From: a virus
DNA: 64,000 nucleotides
Virus record (IMG/VR): IMGVR_UViG_3300042455_001893
Span: 16,647 to 80,646 of that record
Direction: 5' to 3' (one strand)
Made by a program: the position numbers and the translations under genes. The notes below the pieces were generated by a model. It saw only the letters and a list, made by a program, of their open reading frames with translations. It was not told the origin of the DNA and ran no database searches. Shown piece after piece: positions 25,631-31,739 of the stretch (its first letter is position 1; every line of letters begins with the position of its first letter).

Positions 25631-25913
25631 ATATTCCTTTAGGTTAAAAATAACGGGTCAACGAAAGGTCAAGTAATAGACCGGACAATATACAATGAAG
25701 AGTTGTAGTCTTCGTTGACAATGTGCAAAATACAATACACAGAGGTCCATATATTTCCGATTAACAAATGACATTCTATTAGGGATCGGATCACATAAAC
25801 ACGGCCATTGTTCAGATGGTTGTAAGTTTGGAGTAAGCATGAAGCTCACACCTTTGTGTCTATTCTCATCTACCCTTCGCTTTACCGGTCATGTATTGCT
25901 ACACAACAAAACT
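25631..25913 (-). other. Long leader between promoter and rpoZ
   Basis: About 280 nt from the promoter at 25914-25942 to rpoZ. It holds a 63-codon frame from GTG or ATG at 25838-25849 without recognisable features. It may be a regulatory leader; I see no clear riboswitch or terminator. Confidence 0.35.
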
Positions 25914-25942
25914 ATTATAGCACTCTTTAGACTAAATGTCAA
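25914..25942 (-). promoter_or_regulatory. Sigma70-type promoter (TTGACA-17-TATAAT)
   Basis: Consensus hexamers, 17-nt gap, reading toward rpoZ and the tRNA-fMet region. It overlaps the 3' end of the dioxygenase gene at 25939. Confidence 0.8.
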
Positions 25943-26556
25943 GTCTTTTTTGCCACTAATTTCACATCCCAAGCCAAAATTGTTCTGTGGCCCTTGCCTT
26001 TCCACGGATACACAGTGTGTGGAATATAGCTGGGAAATATGATCATCTTCATGGGATTTGGGGTAAACCGCCATTGATCTACAAAAACAAAATGTGCAGG
26101 GTTTCTTACCACCGGCAATCTAAACTCAATCACAGCATCCGATATGTTGTCTGTGAGATCAAGATCAGGAACATCAATGTAGATGTTGCCGCTGATATGT
26201 GCTTCATGATTGTGCATGGCCTGATAGTCGCCTGCAGTCTGACGTATAGTCCATGCTGAAACCAACATGGGTTGAAATGCTGACAGATCGTTGCGACCGC
26301 TTTGTTTGATCTGCGCATCCATGTATTCCTGGCACTGCGCTTCTACATAGCGTTTGATATGCCCTGTGTCTAGATTGAATTGATTTGGCAAGAGTTGAAT
26401 CTGCTGTCCGCCACGTATGCTAATAGCAGGATTACCCTCATCATTGAGTTCTGTCTTGGTATGTGCAGTATCTACTAGACTTTTCAAATTGGTGAATACA
26501 TCCGCCGGCACATCGGCCACAGCCATCACAGTTGGATTAAAATATGCAAATTTCAT
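25939..26556 (-). CDS. Phage 2OG-Fe(II) oxygenase (TIGR02466-like)
   Basis: 205 residues. MHNHEAHISGNIYIDVP (HxH...SG.Y..P) with FPSYIPHTVYPW and GHRTILAWDV is the pattern of the putative 2OG-Fe(II) oxygenase family TIGR02466 common in cyanophages. Substrate unknown. Eleventh or twelfth dioxygenase-like protein of the window. Confidence 0.75.
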   Translation of the reverse strand: MKFAYFNPTVMAVADVPADVFTNLKSLVDTAHTKTELNDEGNPAISIRGGQQIQLLPNQFNLDTGHIKRYVEAQCQEYMDAQIKQSGRNDLSAFQPMLVSAWTIRQTAGDYQAMHNHEAHISGNIYIDVPDLDLTDNISDAVIEFRLPVVRNPAHFVFVDQWRFTPNPMKMIIFPSYIPHTVYPWKGKGHRTILAWDVKLVAKKT

Positions 26557-26570
26557 ATGTACCTAAAAAA

Positions 26571-26644
26571 TGGTGCCCCTTGACAGAATCGAACTGCCGT
26601 AACCTGATTACAAAACAGGTGTAATACCATTATACTAAAGGGGC
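26571..26644 (-). tRNA. tRNA-Thr (TGT)
   Basis: Acceptor GCCCCTT/AAGGGGC, loop TTTGTAA, encoded CCA; one mismatch at the base of the anticodon stem. Confidence 0.9.
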
Positions 26645-26661
26645 AATACTTACTTAAAACT

Positions 26662-26736
26662 TGGTGGACCGTCCCGGGATCGAACCGGGGATTGAAGCTT
26701 GCAAAGCTACTGTGTTCCCATCTATACCAACAGCCC
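26662..26736 (-). tRNA. tRNA-Ala (TGC)
   Basis: Acceptor GGGCTGT/ACGGTCC (wobbles), loop TTTGCAA, encoded CCA. Confidence 0.88.
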
Positions 26737-26742
26737 AATATT

Positions 26743-26892
26743 TTACTTACCTTCGTTGAGTTTATACTCTTGAAGTTTTTCTTTAAATGCTTGTTCGGTT
26801 AGTCCGTGCCAACCGATGCACTTACCAGTAGGCGAACGACCGCAACCACACTTACCAACCTGATCTGCATTTTCTTTAACTCGAACTTGCAT
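26743..26892 (-). CDS. Small Cys-rich protein, possible metal binding
   Basis: 49 residues from ATG 26892, chosen because GGAGG lies 7 nt upstream inside the end of the previous gene. KCGCGRSPTGKCIGWHGL holds three cysteines and a histidine in a CxCx(7)CxxxH arrangement that could bind zinc or an iron-sulfur centre. Confidence 0.65.
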   Translation of the reverse strand: MQVRVKENADQVGKCGCGRSPTGKCIGWHGLTEQAFKEKLQEYKLNEGK

Positions 26893-26893
26893 G

Positions 26894-27106
26894 TTAGCCT
26901 CCACTGGATACTGTTCCGGATGCATGAGTGGTAAAATTACCACCTCCCTGTTTGCGTGGTTCACGTTTTGGCACCACGGCAGCACATAGTTCAGCATCAA
27001 TCATAGCACGTTTCCATTCACCTCGTTTGTGCGGATCTAGAACTCTACTCATTGCTAGACTTGCTTTAGTCAAAGCACTCATTCTATAATTTGGACCTGG
27101 TTTCAT
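26894..27106 (-). CDS. Small basic phage protein of unknown function
   Basis: 70 residues (MKPGPNYRMSALTKAS...), AAAGGA before the ATG. Basic and glycine/serine-rich at the end. Translation ends within the ribosome site of the next gene, so the two are coupled. Confidence 0.6.
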   Translation of the reverse strand: MKPGPNYRMSALTKASLAMSRVLDPHKRGEWKRAMIDAELCAAVVPKREPRKQGGGNFTTHASGTVSSGG

Positions 27107-27122
27107 TGTATTTCCTTTATTA

Positions 27123-27330
27123 AAATCTGGTTGCTCTGCATCCCCCGGCGGTAATTATAGTACAGAAAGATATGACGCTATCATACCCCTCACTCGTACC
27201 TTCCACCCGCTTCCCGACAGGGACCGTTCTCGCATTGCTAGCGGCCTTTGGGTTTAAAGACTACCACCCGTAGTTGTCACACTACTTCTCATCGTGTGGG
27301 TCACACTATCCGAAGACACTCGGAACGTTA
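27123..27330 (-). other. Structured spacer in the tRNA array
   Basis: About 208 nt between the small gene and tRNA-Ser(GCT). Hairpins are visible, such as GTAGT/ACTAC around 27270 and GTGTG/CACAC nearby. A minus-strand TATAAT is present without a good -35. No ORF of note. Confidence 0.35.
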
Positions 27331-27419
27331 TGGCGGAGCATGTAGGAATCGAACCTACTCACCCATTACTGAATGACAGATTAGCAATCTGTTGCCTTAA
27401 CCGGTCGGCCAATGCTCCG
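27331..27419 (-). tRNA. tRNA-Ser (GCT)
   Basis: Class II with a long variable arm; loop TTGCTAA; discriminator G; encoded CCA. Confidence 0.92.
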
Positions 27420-27426
27420 TGTTGCT

Positions 27427-27502
27427 TGGTGGGTTCTGCCAGGGTCGAACTGACGACATTCTGCGTGTAAGGCAGACGCTCTACCAACTGAGCTAAGAAC
27501 CC
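27427..27502 (-). tRNA. tRNA-Val (TAC)
   Basis: Acceptor GGGTTCT/AGAACCC, stem TCTGC/GCAGA, loop CTTACAC, encoded CCA. Confidence 0.94.
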
Positions 27503-27509
27503 TAAACTA

Positions 27510-27593
27510 TGGTGCGCAAGGAGAGACTCGAACTCTCAATCCTTTCGGCACTGGCTTCTAAGACCAGCGTGTATACCATTCCACCACTTGCGC
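27510..27593 (-). tRNA. tRNA-Leu (TAG)
   Basis: Class II with hairpin variable arm (GCCGAAAGGA), loop CTTAGAA, encoded CCA. Confidence 0.93.
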
Positions 27594-27615
27594 AAATTTC
27601 TAACTAATAATATAC

Positions 27616-27644
27616 ATTATATAGTCTAATCACCTGTGTGTCAA
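27616..27644 (-). promoter_or_regulatory. Sigma70-type promoter (TTGACA-17-TATAAT)
   Basis: Perfect hexamers and 17-nt gap, placed to transcribe tRNA-Leu(TAG), tRNA-Val and tRNA-Ser leftward. Confidence 0.85.
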
Positions 27645-27674
27645 CAACTTTATGAAAAAACTTATAAAATAATT

Positions 27675-27766
27675 TGGTACCAGCGGAGGGAATCGAACCC
27701 TCTCAAGAACGCTAATCTGGCGCTAAAAGGTTTATAAAACCTCTCTGACTACCAAGTCTCGCTGGC
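27675..27766 (-). tRNA. Atypical class II tRNA, apparent anticodon TAT (Ile?)
   Basis: Acceptor GCCAGCG/CGCTGGT, T-arm GAGGG/CCCTC, encoded CCA. The best anticodon stem GAGGT/ACCTT leaves loop TTTATAA, i.e. anticodon UAU. But it has a long variable arm (GCGC/GCGT hairpin) like Leu or Ser tRNAs, and a very short D-loop. It may be a chimeric or misread molecule. Confidence 0.6.
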
Positions 27767-27773
27767 ATTTATT

Positions 27774-27857
27774 TGGTATGAGCGGAGGGACTTGAACCCT
27801 CAATCCCGAAGGCGGCAGATTTTAAGTCTGCTGTGTATACCATTCCACCACGCTCAC
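27774..27857 (-). tRNA. tRNA-Leu (TAA)
   Basis: Class II, loop CTTAAAA, stem GCAGA/TCTGC, encoded CCA. Its 3' half resembles that of the neighbouring atypical tRNA. Confidence 0.93.
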
Positions 27858-27863
27858 ATATCT

Positions 27864-27939
27864 TGGTGCCGCCTCTAGGGATCGAACCTAGTTCCTCGGT
27901 TCTTCAAACCGGTGCTATGACCACATCAGCTAAAGCGGC
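27864..27939 (-). tRNA. tRNA-Phe (GAA)
   Basis: Acceptor GCCGCTT/AGGCGGC, loop TTGAAGA, encoded CCA. Confidence 0.9.
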
Positions 27940-27941
27940 AT

Positions 27942-28015
27942 TGGGGTGAAGGGGAGAATCGAACTCTCTCTTACTGTTTCACAGACAGCCGTGCAGCCAC
28001 TACACTACCAACACC
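27942..28015 (-). tRNA. tRNA-His (GTG)
   Basis: Has the extra 5' G(-1) opposite C73 that marks His tRNA, loop CTGTGAA, encoded CCA. Two mismatches sit mid-acceptor. Its 5' 45 nt overlap the end of a protein gene. Confidence 0.82.
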
Positions 28016-28177
28016 ATTAACTTTTTCTAACACATCCTTACGCATAAGGAACTGTCGTTGATTGTCAGGGCGATGAACCAAGAGATACTCAACGCCATCT
28101 ATATTCTGAGTTTGACGAGAATCTTCACAGACTACTCGTTCGTTGTTTAAACGATTTTTAAAAGTAATAGGTTTCAT
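27971..28177 (-). CDS. Small phage protein overlapping tRNA-His
   Basis: 68 residues from ATG 28177, with AAGGAG 6-7 nt upstream. KPITFKNRLNNERVVCEDSR then a basic C-terminus ending LSVKQ. The last 15 codons (28015-27971, stop included) are the same DNA as tRNA-His, so tRNA structure constrains the C-terminus. Function unknown. Confidence 0.65.
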   Translation of the reverse strand: MKPITFKNRLNNERVVCEDSRQTQNIDGVEYLLVHRPDNQRQFLMRKDVLEKVNGVGSVVAARLSVKQ

Positions 28178-28247
28178 TTTATATCTCCTTGTTATGGCCA
28201 ATCCTTGCACTTTGCTTGGATCTTACGTAATAGAATTTTACTAATTT

Positions 28248-28321
28248 TGGTATCGCTGCCACGAGTTGAACGTGGACTTAGACCTTCGCAGGGTCTTGTG
28301 ATATCTTTTCACTACAGCGAT
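28248..28321 (-). tRNA. tRNA-Arg (GCG)
   Basis: Acceptor ATCGCTG/CAGCGAT, stem AGACC/GGTCT, loop CTGCGAA, T-stem CCACG/CGTGG, encoded CCA. GCG is unusual; bacteria normally use ACG. Confidence 0.9.
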
Positions 28322-28323
28322 AA

Positions 28324-28331
28324 AATAAATA
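28324..28331 (+). promoter_or_regulatory. Late-type promoter motif AATAAATA
   Basis: AATAAATA, then CTTG, then ATG 28336; near-leaderless arrangement, directly abutting tRNA-Arg(GCG) on the other strand. Confidence 0.5.
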
Positions 28332-28335
28332 CTTG

Positions 28336-29007
28336 ATGTTAGACATCTTTTTAAATCGACGAACACAGCGAGCATTTACTAATGACGCTATACCTCAAGA
28401 GCATATTGACTCAATACTAACAGCTGGTTGTTCAGCCCCTAGTAAGCAACGTGCATATCCTTGGCGTGTTATTGCATTAACTCAAAGCCACAAAGCTCTT
28501 GAATTAAAAAATAAACTGTTCTTAGACAGTTTCATTAACATGCCAATTCGTAAACATTTACTAACAGCCCAATCACCTTTACTGTTAGCATGGATAGGAG
28601 TTCCTATCTTAGACAACTTTGACCTAGGTCTTGTTTCTAATGGTACTACAGTACGTGAACAAGGAATAAATGTATCTTCTAGATCTGCTGATCCTAAAAC
28701 ACAATATACTGTTCGAACACGTTCTGAAAAAGATACAATGATTGCTGCTAGTTTTTCTATGATACAAGCAGAATCTCTAGGATATCGTACTGCCTTTACA
28801 TCATGCTTTTTCGAAGACCAAGCTCACAAGATTTTAGGTCTTGCAGAAAATGAATGGCCCATTGTGTTTCTATCTGTTGGCCAACCCAATGACTCTCGAG
28901 TAAGAGAAACGGTAAACAACGGACCAACAACAGTTGGGTTTTCTGATCCACGTCCTTTTCCAGAGCCACCTAAGTTAACTCCTGCTGAACTATCTACTAT
29001 TATCTAG
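28336..29007 (+). CDS. Nitroreductase-family protein
   Basis: 223 residues from ATG 28336. The N-terminal RRTQRAFTNDAIPQEHIDSILTAGCSAPSKQRAYPWRVIAL is the FMN-binding start of nitroreductases (R-S-x-R type helix then SAPS...PW), and DTMIAASFSMIQAESLGYRTAFTSCF is the flavin-contacting middle. The usual role is NAD(P)H-dependent reduction of nitro compounds, quinones or flavins. The only plus-strand gene in the tRNA array. Confidence 0.85.
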   Translation: MLDIFLNRRTQRAFTNDAIPQEHIDSILTAGCSAPSKQRAYPWRVIALTQSHKALELKNKLFLDSFINMPIRKHLLTAQSPLLLAWIGVPILDNFDLGLVSNGTTVREQGINVSSRSADPKTQYTVRTRSEKDTMIAASFSMIQAESLGYRTAFTSCFFEDQAHKILGLAENEWPIVFLSVGQPNDSRVRETVNNGPTTVGFSDPRPFPEPPKLTPAELSTII

Positions 29008-29008
29008 T

Positions 29009-29083
29009 TGGCCGGTCCTGCAGGAATCGAACCCACACCGCTTGGTTCGAAGCCAAGCATTCTATCCATTGAACTAAGGACCG
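29009..29083 (-). tRNA. tRNA-Arg (TCG)
   Basis: Acceptor CGGTCCT/AGGACCG, stem CTTGG/CCAAG, loop CTTCGAA, encoded CCA. Confidence 0.93.
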
Positions 29084-29091
29084 TTATTTTT

Positions 29092-29165
29092 TGGCAGAGG
29101 GTAAAGGAATCGAACCTTTAATAGCGGAATCAAAATCCGCGGTTATACCATTTAACTAACCCCCA
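29092..29165 (-). tRNA. tRNA-Gln (TTG)
   Basis: Weak first acceptor pair (T1:T72) as expected for Gln, loop TTTTGAT, discriminator G, encoded CCA. Confidence 0.9.
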
Positions 29166-29171
29166 ACAACT

Positions 29172-29247
29172 TGGTGGTAATAGTTGGACTCGAACCAACG
29201 ATAGGCTGCGTATGAAGCAACTGCATTAGCCACTATGCTATATTACC
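29172..29247 (-). tRNA. tRNA-Met (CAT)
   Basis: Acceptor GGTAATA/TATTACC, loop TTCATAC, encoded CCA. Elongator Met is most likely; a lysidine-modified Ile tRNA cannot be excluded. Confidence 0.85.
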
Positions 29248-29331
29248 ATATAAAAACACACTCAAGTCCGCGGCACGGAAGGCACTATACCCGCGATGGT
29301 CTATGACCAGGCCTAATGTGTTTTTATATGG
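29246..29331 (-). repeat. Inverted repeat bridging tRNA-Met and tRNA-Lys
   Basis: Perfect 15-bp stem (CCATATAAAAACACA with its complement at 29317-29331) and a 56-nt loop containing further hairpins (CGCGG/CCGCG, TGGTC/GACCA). It ends at the CCA of tRNA-Lys and touches the 5' end of tRNA-Met, so the spacer between the two tRNAs folds as a unit. Confidence 0.7.
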
Positions 29332-29402
29332 TAGGGGTGCTCGGGAACGATCCGAGTTTTACTGGTTAAAAGCCAGTTACTTCACCTTAAAGTTTCACCC
29401 CC
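29329..29402 (-). tRNA. tRNA-Lys (TTT), unusual T-loop
   Basis: Stem ACTGG/CCAGT, loop CTTTTAA, encoded CCA. The T-loop is ATCGTTC instead of TTCRANY: positions 54 and 58 are swapped (A54/U58). Confidence 0.88.
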
Positions 29403-29453
29403 GTTATCTTATCACTCTTGTCACTAGTCATGACAGATCTCCTTTTAAAAAAT

Positions 29454-29528
29454 TGGTAGCCTATCTTGGGAACGATCCAAGGACCCCCGCCTTATCAAGA
29501 CGGTGCTCTACCACTGAGCTAATAGGCT
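29454..29528 (-). tRNA. tRNA-Ile (GAT), unusual T-loop
   Basis: Acceptor AGCCTAT/ATAGGCT, loop TTGATAA, encoded CCA. Same A54/U58-swapped T-loop (ATCGTTC) as tRNA-Lys. Confidence 0.88.
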
Positions 29529-29537
29529 GTATTAGGC

Positions 29538-29645
29538 GGACGAATCATTATCACTGCCACGCCCAGGTCATTCGGCAGGGGTACGCCACTTGGCGGTTAG
29601 GAAAGGTAACCCGTGTGCATCTAACACTGCTCAAATGATTCGTCC
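29538..29645 (-). ncRNA. Cloverleaf-like RNA element, not a tRNA
   Basis: A perfect 12-bp closing stem (GGACGAATCATT and complement) encloses three hairpins: CTGCC/GGCAG, CGCCA/TGGCG and GTTAG/CTAAC. No CCA end or T-loop is present. It fills the space between tRNA-Ser(TGA) and tRNA-Ile. Confidence 0.55.
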
Positions 29646-29650
29646 ATAGT

Positions 29651-29740
29651 TGGCGGAAGTAGTAGGATTCGAACCCACGGACCCTTTCGAGCCTTCAGTT
29701 TTCAAGACTGCTGCCTTAAGCCATGCTCAGCCATACTTCC
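29651..29740 (-). tRNA. tRNA-Ser (TGA)
   Basis: Class II, loop CTTGAAA, variable arm CTCGAAAGG, discriminator G, encoded CCA. Confidence 0.93.
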
Positions 29741-29745
29741 ATGAT

Positions 29746-29826
29746 TGGTACCCCGGGCGGGAGTTGAACCCGCATTTAAATTTCTCTTTTTGAGAGAGAC
29801 GACTTTGCCAATTTGTCTACCGGGGC
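29746..29826 (-). tRNA. tRNA-Leu (CAA), short variable arm
   Basis: Acceptor GCCCCGG/CCGGGGT, stem TCTCT/AGAGA, loop CTCAAAA, encoded CCA. The variable region is only about 9 nt (AATTTAAAT), unusually short for Leu. Confidence 0.82.
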
Positions 29827-29836
29827 AAAAGAAAAA

Positions 29837-29869
29837 CTCCACAGCATCGACTATGTCGAACGAGTGGAG
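29837..29869. repeat. Spacer hairpin
   Basis: CTCCAC/GTGGAG stem with an inner TCGA/TCGA pair, between tRNA-Leu(CAA) and tRNA-Cys. Confidence 0.5.
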
Positions 29870-29876
29870 CCATGTT

Positions 29877-29954
29877 TGGAGTGGCGGGTGAGATTTGAAC
29901 TCACGATTTTACGGATTTGCAATCCGTTGCAATGGGCCTCTCTGCCACCGCCAC
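29877..29954 (-). tRNA. tRNA-Cys (GCA)
   Basis: Stem ACGGA/TCCGT, loop TTGCAAA, discriminator T as in Cys tRNAs, encoded CCA. Confidence 0.94.
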
Positions 29955-29961
29955 ATAAATT

Positions 29962-30036
29962 TGGAAGACCGTAGGGGAGTCGAACCCCTCTTACCAGGAT
30001 GAAAACCTAGTGTCCTAACCGATAGACGAACGGTCC
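29962..30036 (-). tRNA. tRNA-Glu (TTC)
   Basis: Acceptor GGACCGT/ACGGTCT, loop TTTTCAT, T-stem AGGGG/CCCCT, encoded CCA. Confidence 0.92.
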
Positions 30037-30044
30037 ATAAAACT

Positions 30045-30120
30045 TGGCGTACCCTCACGGCCTCGAACCGCGAACCTCTGGTTTTGGAGACCAGCGCTCT
30101 GCCAATTGAGCTAAGGATAC
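30045..30120 (-). tRNA. tRNA-Trp (CCA)
   Basis: Stem CTGGT/ACCAG, loop CTCCAAA, discriminator G, encoded CCA. Not a suppressor. Confidence 0.94.
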
Positions 30121-30125
30121 ATTAT

Positions 30126-30202
30126 TGGCTCCCCGGGGAAGGCTCGAACTTCCGACATCGGCATTAACAGTGCCGCGCAACTACCAACTGTGCTACCGAG
30201 GA
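30126..30202 (-). tRNA. tRNA-Asn (GTT)
   Basis: Acceptor TCCTCGG/CCGGGGA, stem CGGCA/TGCCG, loop CTGTTAA, encoded CCA. Confidence 0.94.
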
Positions 30203-30209
30203 ATAAACT

Positions 30210-30284
30210 TGGCGGTCTGTGGGGGAATCGAACCCCCGTAAGCGGATAGACAATCCGCAGTAATAACCTCTATACGAACAGACC
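30210..30284 (-). tRNA. tRNA-Asp (GTC)
   Basis: Acceptor GGTCTGT/ACAGACC, stem GCGGA/TCCGC, loop TTGTCTA, discriminator G, encoded CCA. Confidence 0.94.
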
Positions 30285-30292
30285 TAAAATTG

Positions 30293-30487
30293 TTAAGCAA
30301 CGCCGCGGAACGTGACACGGCACCGTTCTTGGCCACCATATTGGGCTTCTGCTATACGCACAGCATCTCCGGATGTCTGGGCATTTACTACAGTTTCAAA
30401 TTGTCGAAGGCTCTCAGTTTGAAAAGCACCGCTGGTACCTTCACCTGCATACGAACCCACTTCAACATAAACACGATACGATTGCAT
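30293..30487 (-). CDS. Small protein, paralogue of the gene at 23630
   Basis: 64 residues from ATG 30487 (MQSYRVYVEVGSY), with AAAAGGAAA 6 nt upstream. Beta-strand start and Ala-rich helix (NAQTSGDAVRIAEAQYGGQ) as in the protein at 23630. A consensus-like promoter lies 30 nt upstream. Function unknown. Confidence 0.7.
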   Translation of the reverse strand: MQSYRVYVEVGSYAGEGTSGAFQTESLRQFETVVNAQTSGDAVRIAEAQYGGQERCRVTFRGVA

Positions 30488-30517
30488 TTGATTTCCTTTT
30501 AAGTTCACAGTATTAAT

Positions 30518-30546
30518 AGTATAACACCAATCCAAAAAAAAGTCAA
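30518..30546 (-). promoter_or_regulatory. Sigma70-type promoter (TTGACT-17-TATACT)
   Basis: Good hexamers with a 17-nt gap just below tRNA-Tyr, reading into 30487 and the following tRNAs. Confidence 0.75.
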
Positions 30547-30555
30547 CCATTCGTT

Positions 30556-30644
30556 TGGTGGACGAGGTAGGAGTCGAACCTACAATGTTTCTTATGTGGC
30601 GGATTTACAGTCCGTTGCCTTCAACCAATTCAGCGCACTCGTCC
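30556..30644 (-). tRNA. tRNA-Tyr (GTA)
   Basis: Class II variable arm, stem CGGA/TCCG, loop CTGTAAA, acceptor GGACGAG/CTCGTCC, encoded CCA. First tRNA of the array in transcription order. Confidence 0.94.
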
Positions 30645-30653
30645 AAAATTGTT

Positions 30654-30705
30654 TACACTCTCCGCTATGCTTTTAGACACCGTTCAAAGGTGAATGAAGA
30701 GTGTA
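30654..30705 (-). repeat. Structured element upstream of tRNA-Tyr (1)
   Basis: TACACTCT/AGAGTGTA closing stem with an inner CACC/GGTG hairpin. Confidence 0.5.
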
Positions 30706-30707
30706 TA

Positions 30708-30769
30708 TTAAAACGTACTCGGCTCGTGGCCTTGTCCCCTAAACATTCTAGTTTTGGAGTACGCTTTAA
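30708..30769 (-). repeat. Structured element upstream of tRNA-Tyr (2)
   Basis: Thirteen-bp stem TTAAAACGTACTC against GAGTACGCTTTAA (one G:U) closing a 36-nt loop. Confidence 0.55.
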
Positions 30770-30818
30770 TATAACTAGTATTTTTTTATCCACACAAGGA
30801 TAAGCCATCCACTAGTCC

Positions 30819-30855
30819 GCCCGTTCGCAGCATGTTTTGAGTGCGCTGCCCGGGC
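30819..30855 (-). repeat. Structured element upstream of tRNA-Tyr (3)
   Basis: GCCCG/CGGGC closing stem with an inner GCAGC/GCTGC stem. Confidence 0.45.
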
Positions 30856-30885
30856 CTCGTTCCCGTAATCTATTGCACTTTTGCG

Positions 30886-31047
30886 TTATTCAGCAAGTTT
30901 TTGAAACTGCCTTTCTCGCTCTTCTAGTTGATCTAGCATGTTATTTCTTGCAAACTTTTGCCAGATAAGTTTCCTTGTCTGTTCTGCCGTTAGCACAAAA
31001 TTCTCGCTATGTTCAACTTCGTAGTTTTTATCTATCTCTAATTCCAT
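30886..31047 (-). CDS. Small helical protein of unknown function
   Basis: 53 residues (MELEIDKNYEVEHSENFVL then a charged helix LEERERQFQKLAE). AAGGA lies 5 nt before the ATG. Possible small regulator; no family recognised. Confidence 0.6.
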   Translation of the reverse strand: MELEIDKNYEVEHSENFVLTAEQTRKLIWQKFARNNMLDQLEERERQFQKLAE

Positions 31048-31060
31048 TTTTCCTTGCGGA

Positions 31061-31093
31061 AAACAAAAAACCCCAGGGTTTTAATCCTAGGGT
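31061..31093 (-). terminator. Rho-independent terminator
   Basis: Stem ACCCTAGG paired with CCTGGGGT, followed by TTTTTTGTTT on the minus strand; ends the 31121 transcript. Confidence 0.75.
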
Positions 31094-31120
31094 CCTTTGA
31101 AGTTTAAGTGTATTTTGAGT

Positions 31121-31264
31121 TTACACTAACATCTCCACGGACCCCGGCTCTAGCTCTGGTGTACGATCATATGATAGACTATTAATCGCTAACCAGCAAG
31201 AGGCCATCACGCCTACCTGCTTAGGTATCGAATTAAAATGACTAAAAGATGATCTGAGTTTCAT
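31121..31264 (-). CDS. Small peptide of unknown function
   Basis: 47 residues from ATG 31264 (MKLRSSFSHFNSIPKQVG), with a GA-rich ribosome site just upstream. It lies between two sigma70-type promoters and a terminator, so it is its own short transcription unit. No family recognised. Confidence 0.55.
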   Translation of the reverse strand: MKLRSSFSHFNSIPKQVGVMASCWLAINSLSYDRTPELEPGSVEMLV

Positions 31265-31321
31265 TTGCTTTCTTTTCCTTTCTTTTCCTTTTATAGACAA
31301 CACCTTGCTGTCTATGTTTTA

Positions 31322-31350
31322 ATTATACAGTTATTTAGTCTCTGTGTCAA
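31322..31350 (-). promoter_or_regulatory. Sigma70-type promoter (TTGACA-17-TATAAT)
   Basis: Consensus hexamers, 17-nt gap, reading into 31264. Confidence 0.8.
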
Positions 31351-31407
31351 CCTTTATTTGCATTTTAGGCAAAATAAATTTTGACGCCTTCCTAACCAAC
31401 TGTATGT

Positions 31408-31436
31408 ATTATATTGTCTTTTTATTTATGTGTCAA
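31408..31436 (-). promoter_or_regulatory. Sigma70-type promoter (TTGACA-17-TATAAT), tandem
   Basis: Second consensus promoter 86 nt upstream of the first, same direction. Confidence 0.8.
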
Positions 31437-31474
31437 TAGAAATACGGTCACATTATGTGGCTTTTTTGCCACAT

Positions 31475-31729
31475 TTAATCAAATGTTGATTCGCCGCTGA
31501 TTAGAATGTGTTTGCCAATTTCAAAAAGACCCACGCTGCCGGGCAGGTCCATTGCAGCCACATGTATCTGGCACTCTCCACTATTGTCAATTGAGCAGGC
31601 AACGAATTCTTTTATGACACCTTGGTCAATTGACTGCCTGATAAAGTCAACCACCTCCAGCATGGCTTTTTTTTGCTCTTCTTCTTGAATCTGTTCTTTG
31701 CGTCTGCTGTTAATGCTTACGACTTCCAT
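31475..31729 (-). CDS. Small phage protein of unknown function
   Basis: 84 residues. MEVVSINSRRKEQIQEEEQKK is a charged start and GECQIHVAAMDLPGSVGLFEIGKHIL a beta-rich end. Directly follows ClpP; no family recognised. Confidence 0.65.
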   Translation of the reverse strand: MEVVSINSRRKEQIQEEEQKKAMLEVVDFIRQSIDQGVIKEFVACSIDNSGECQIHVAAMDLPGSVGLFEIGKHILISGESTFD

Positions 31730-31739
31730 ATTTGACCTT

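Noticed and set aside
25658-25849. A 63-codon minus-strand ORF in the rpoZ leader
   Set aside because: No good ribosome site, composition not protein-like; kept only as part of the leader.
29303-29638. A 111-codon plus-strand ORF
   Set aside because: Runs through antisense of two tRNAs and the cloverleaf element.
30045-30120. A stop-codon suppressor tRNA
   Set aside because: Anticodon is CCA, a normal Trp; none of the 29 tRNAs reads a stop codon.
30555-30803. An 82-codon plus-strand ORF
   Set aside because: It is the complement of tRNA-Tyr and its structured leader; no ribosome site.
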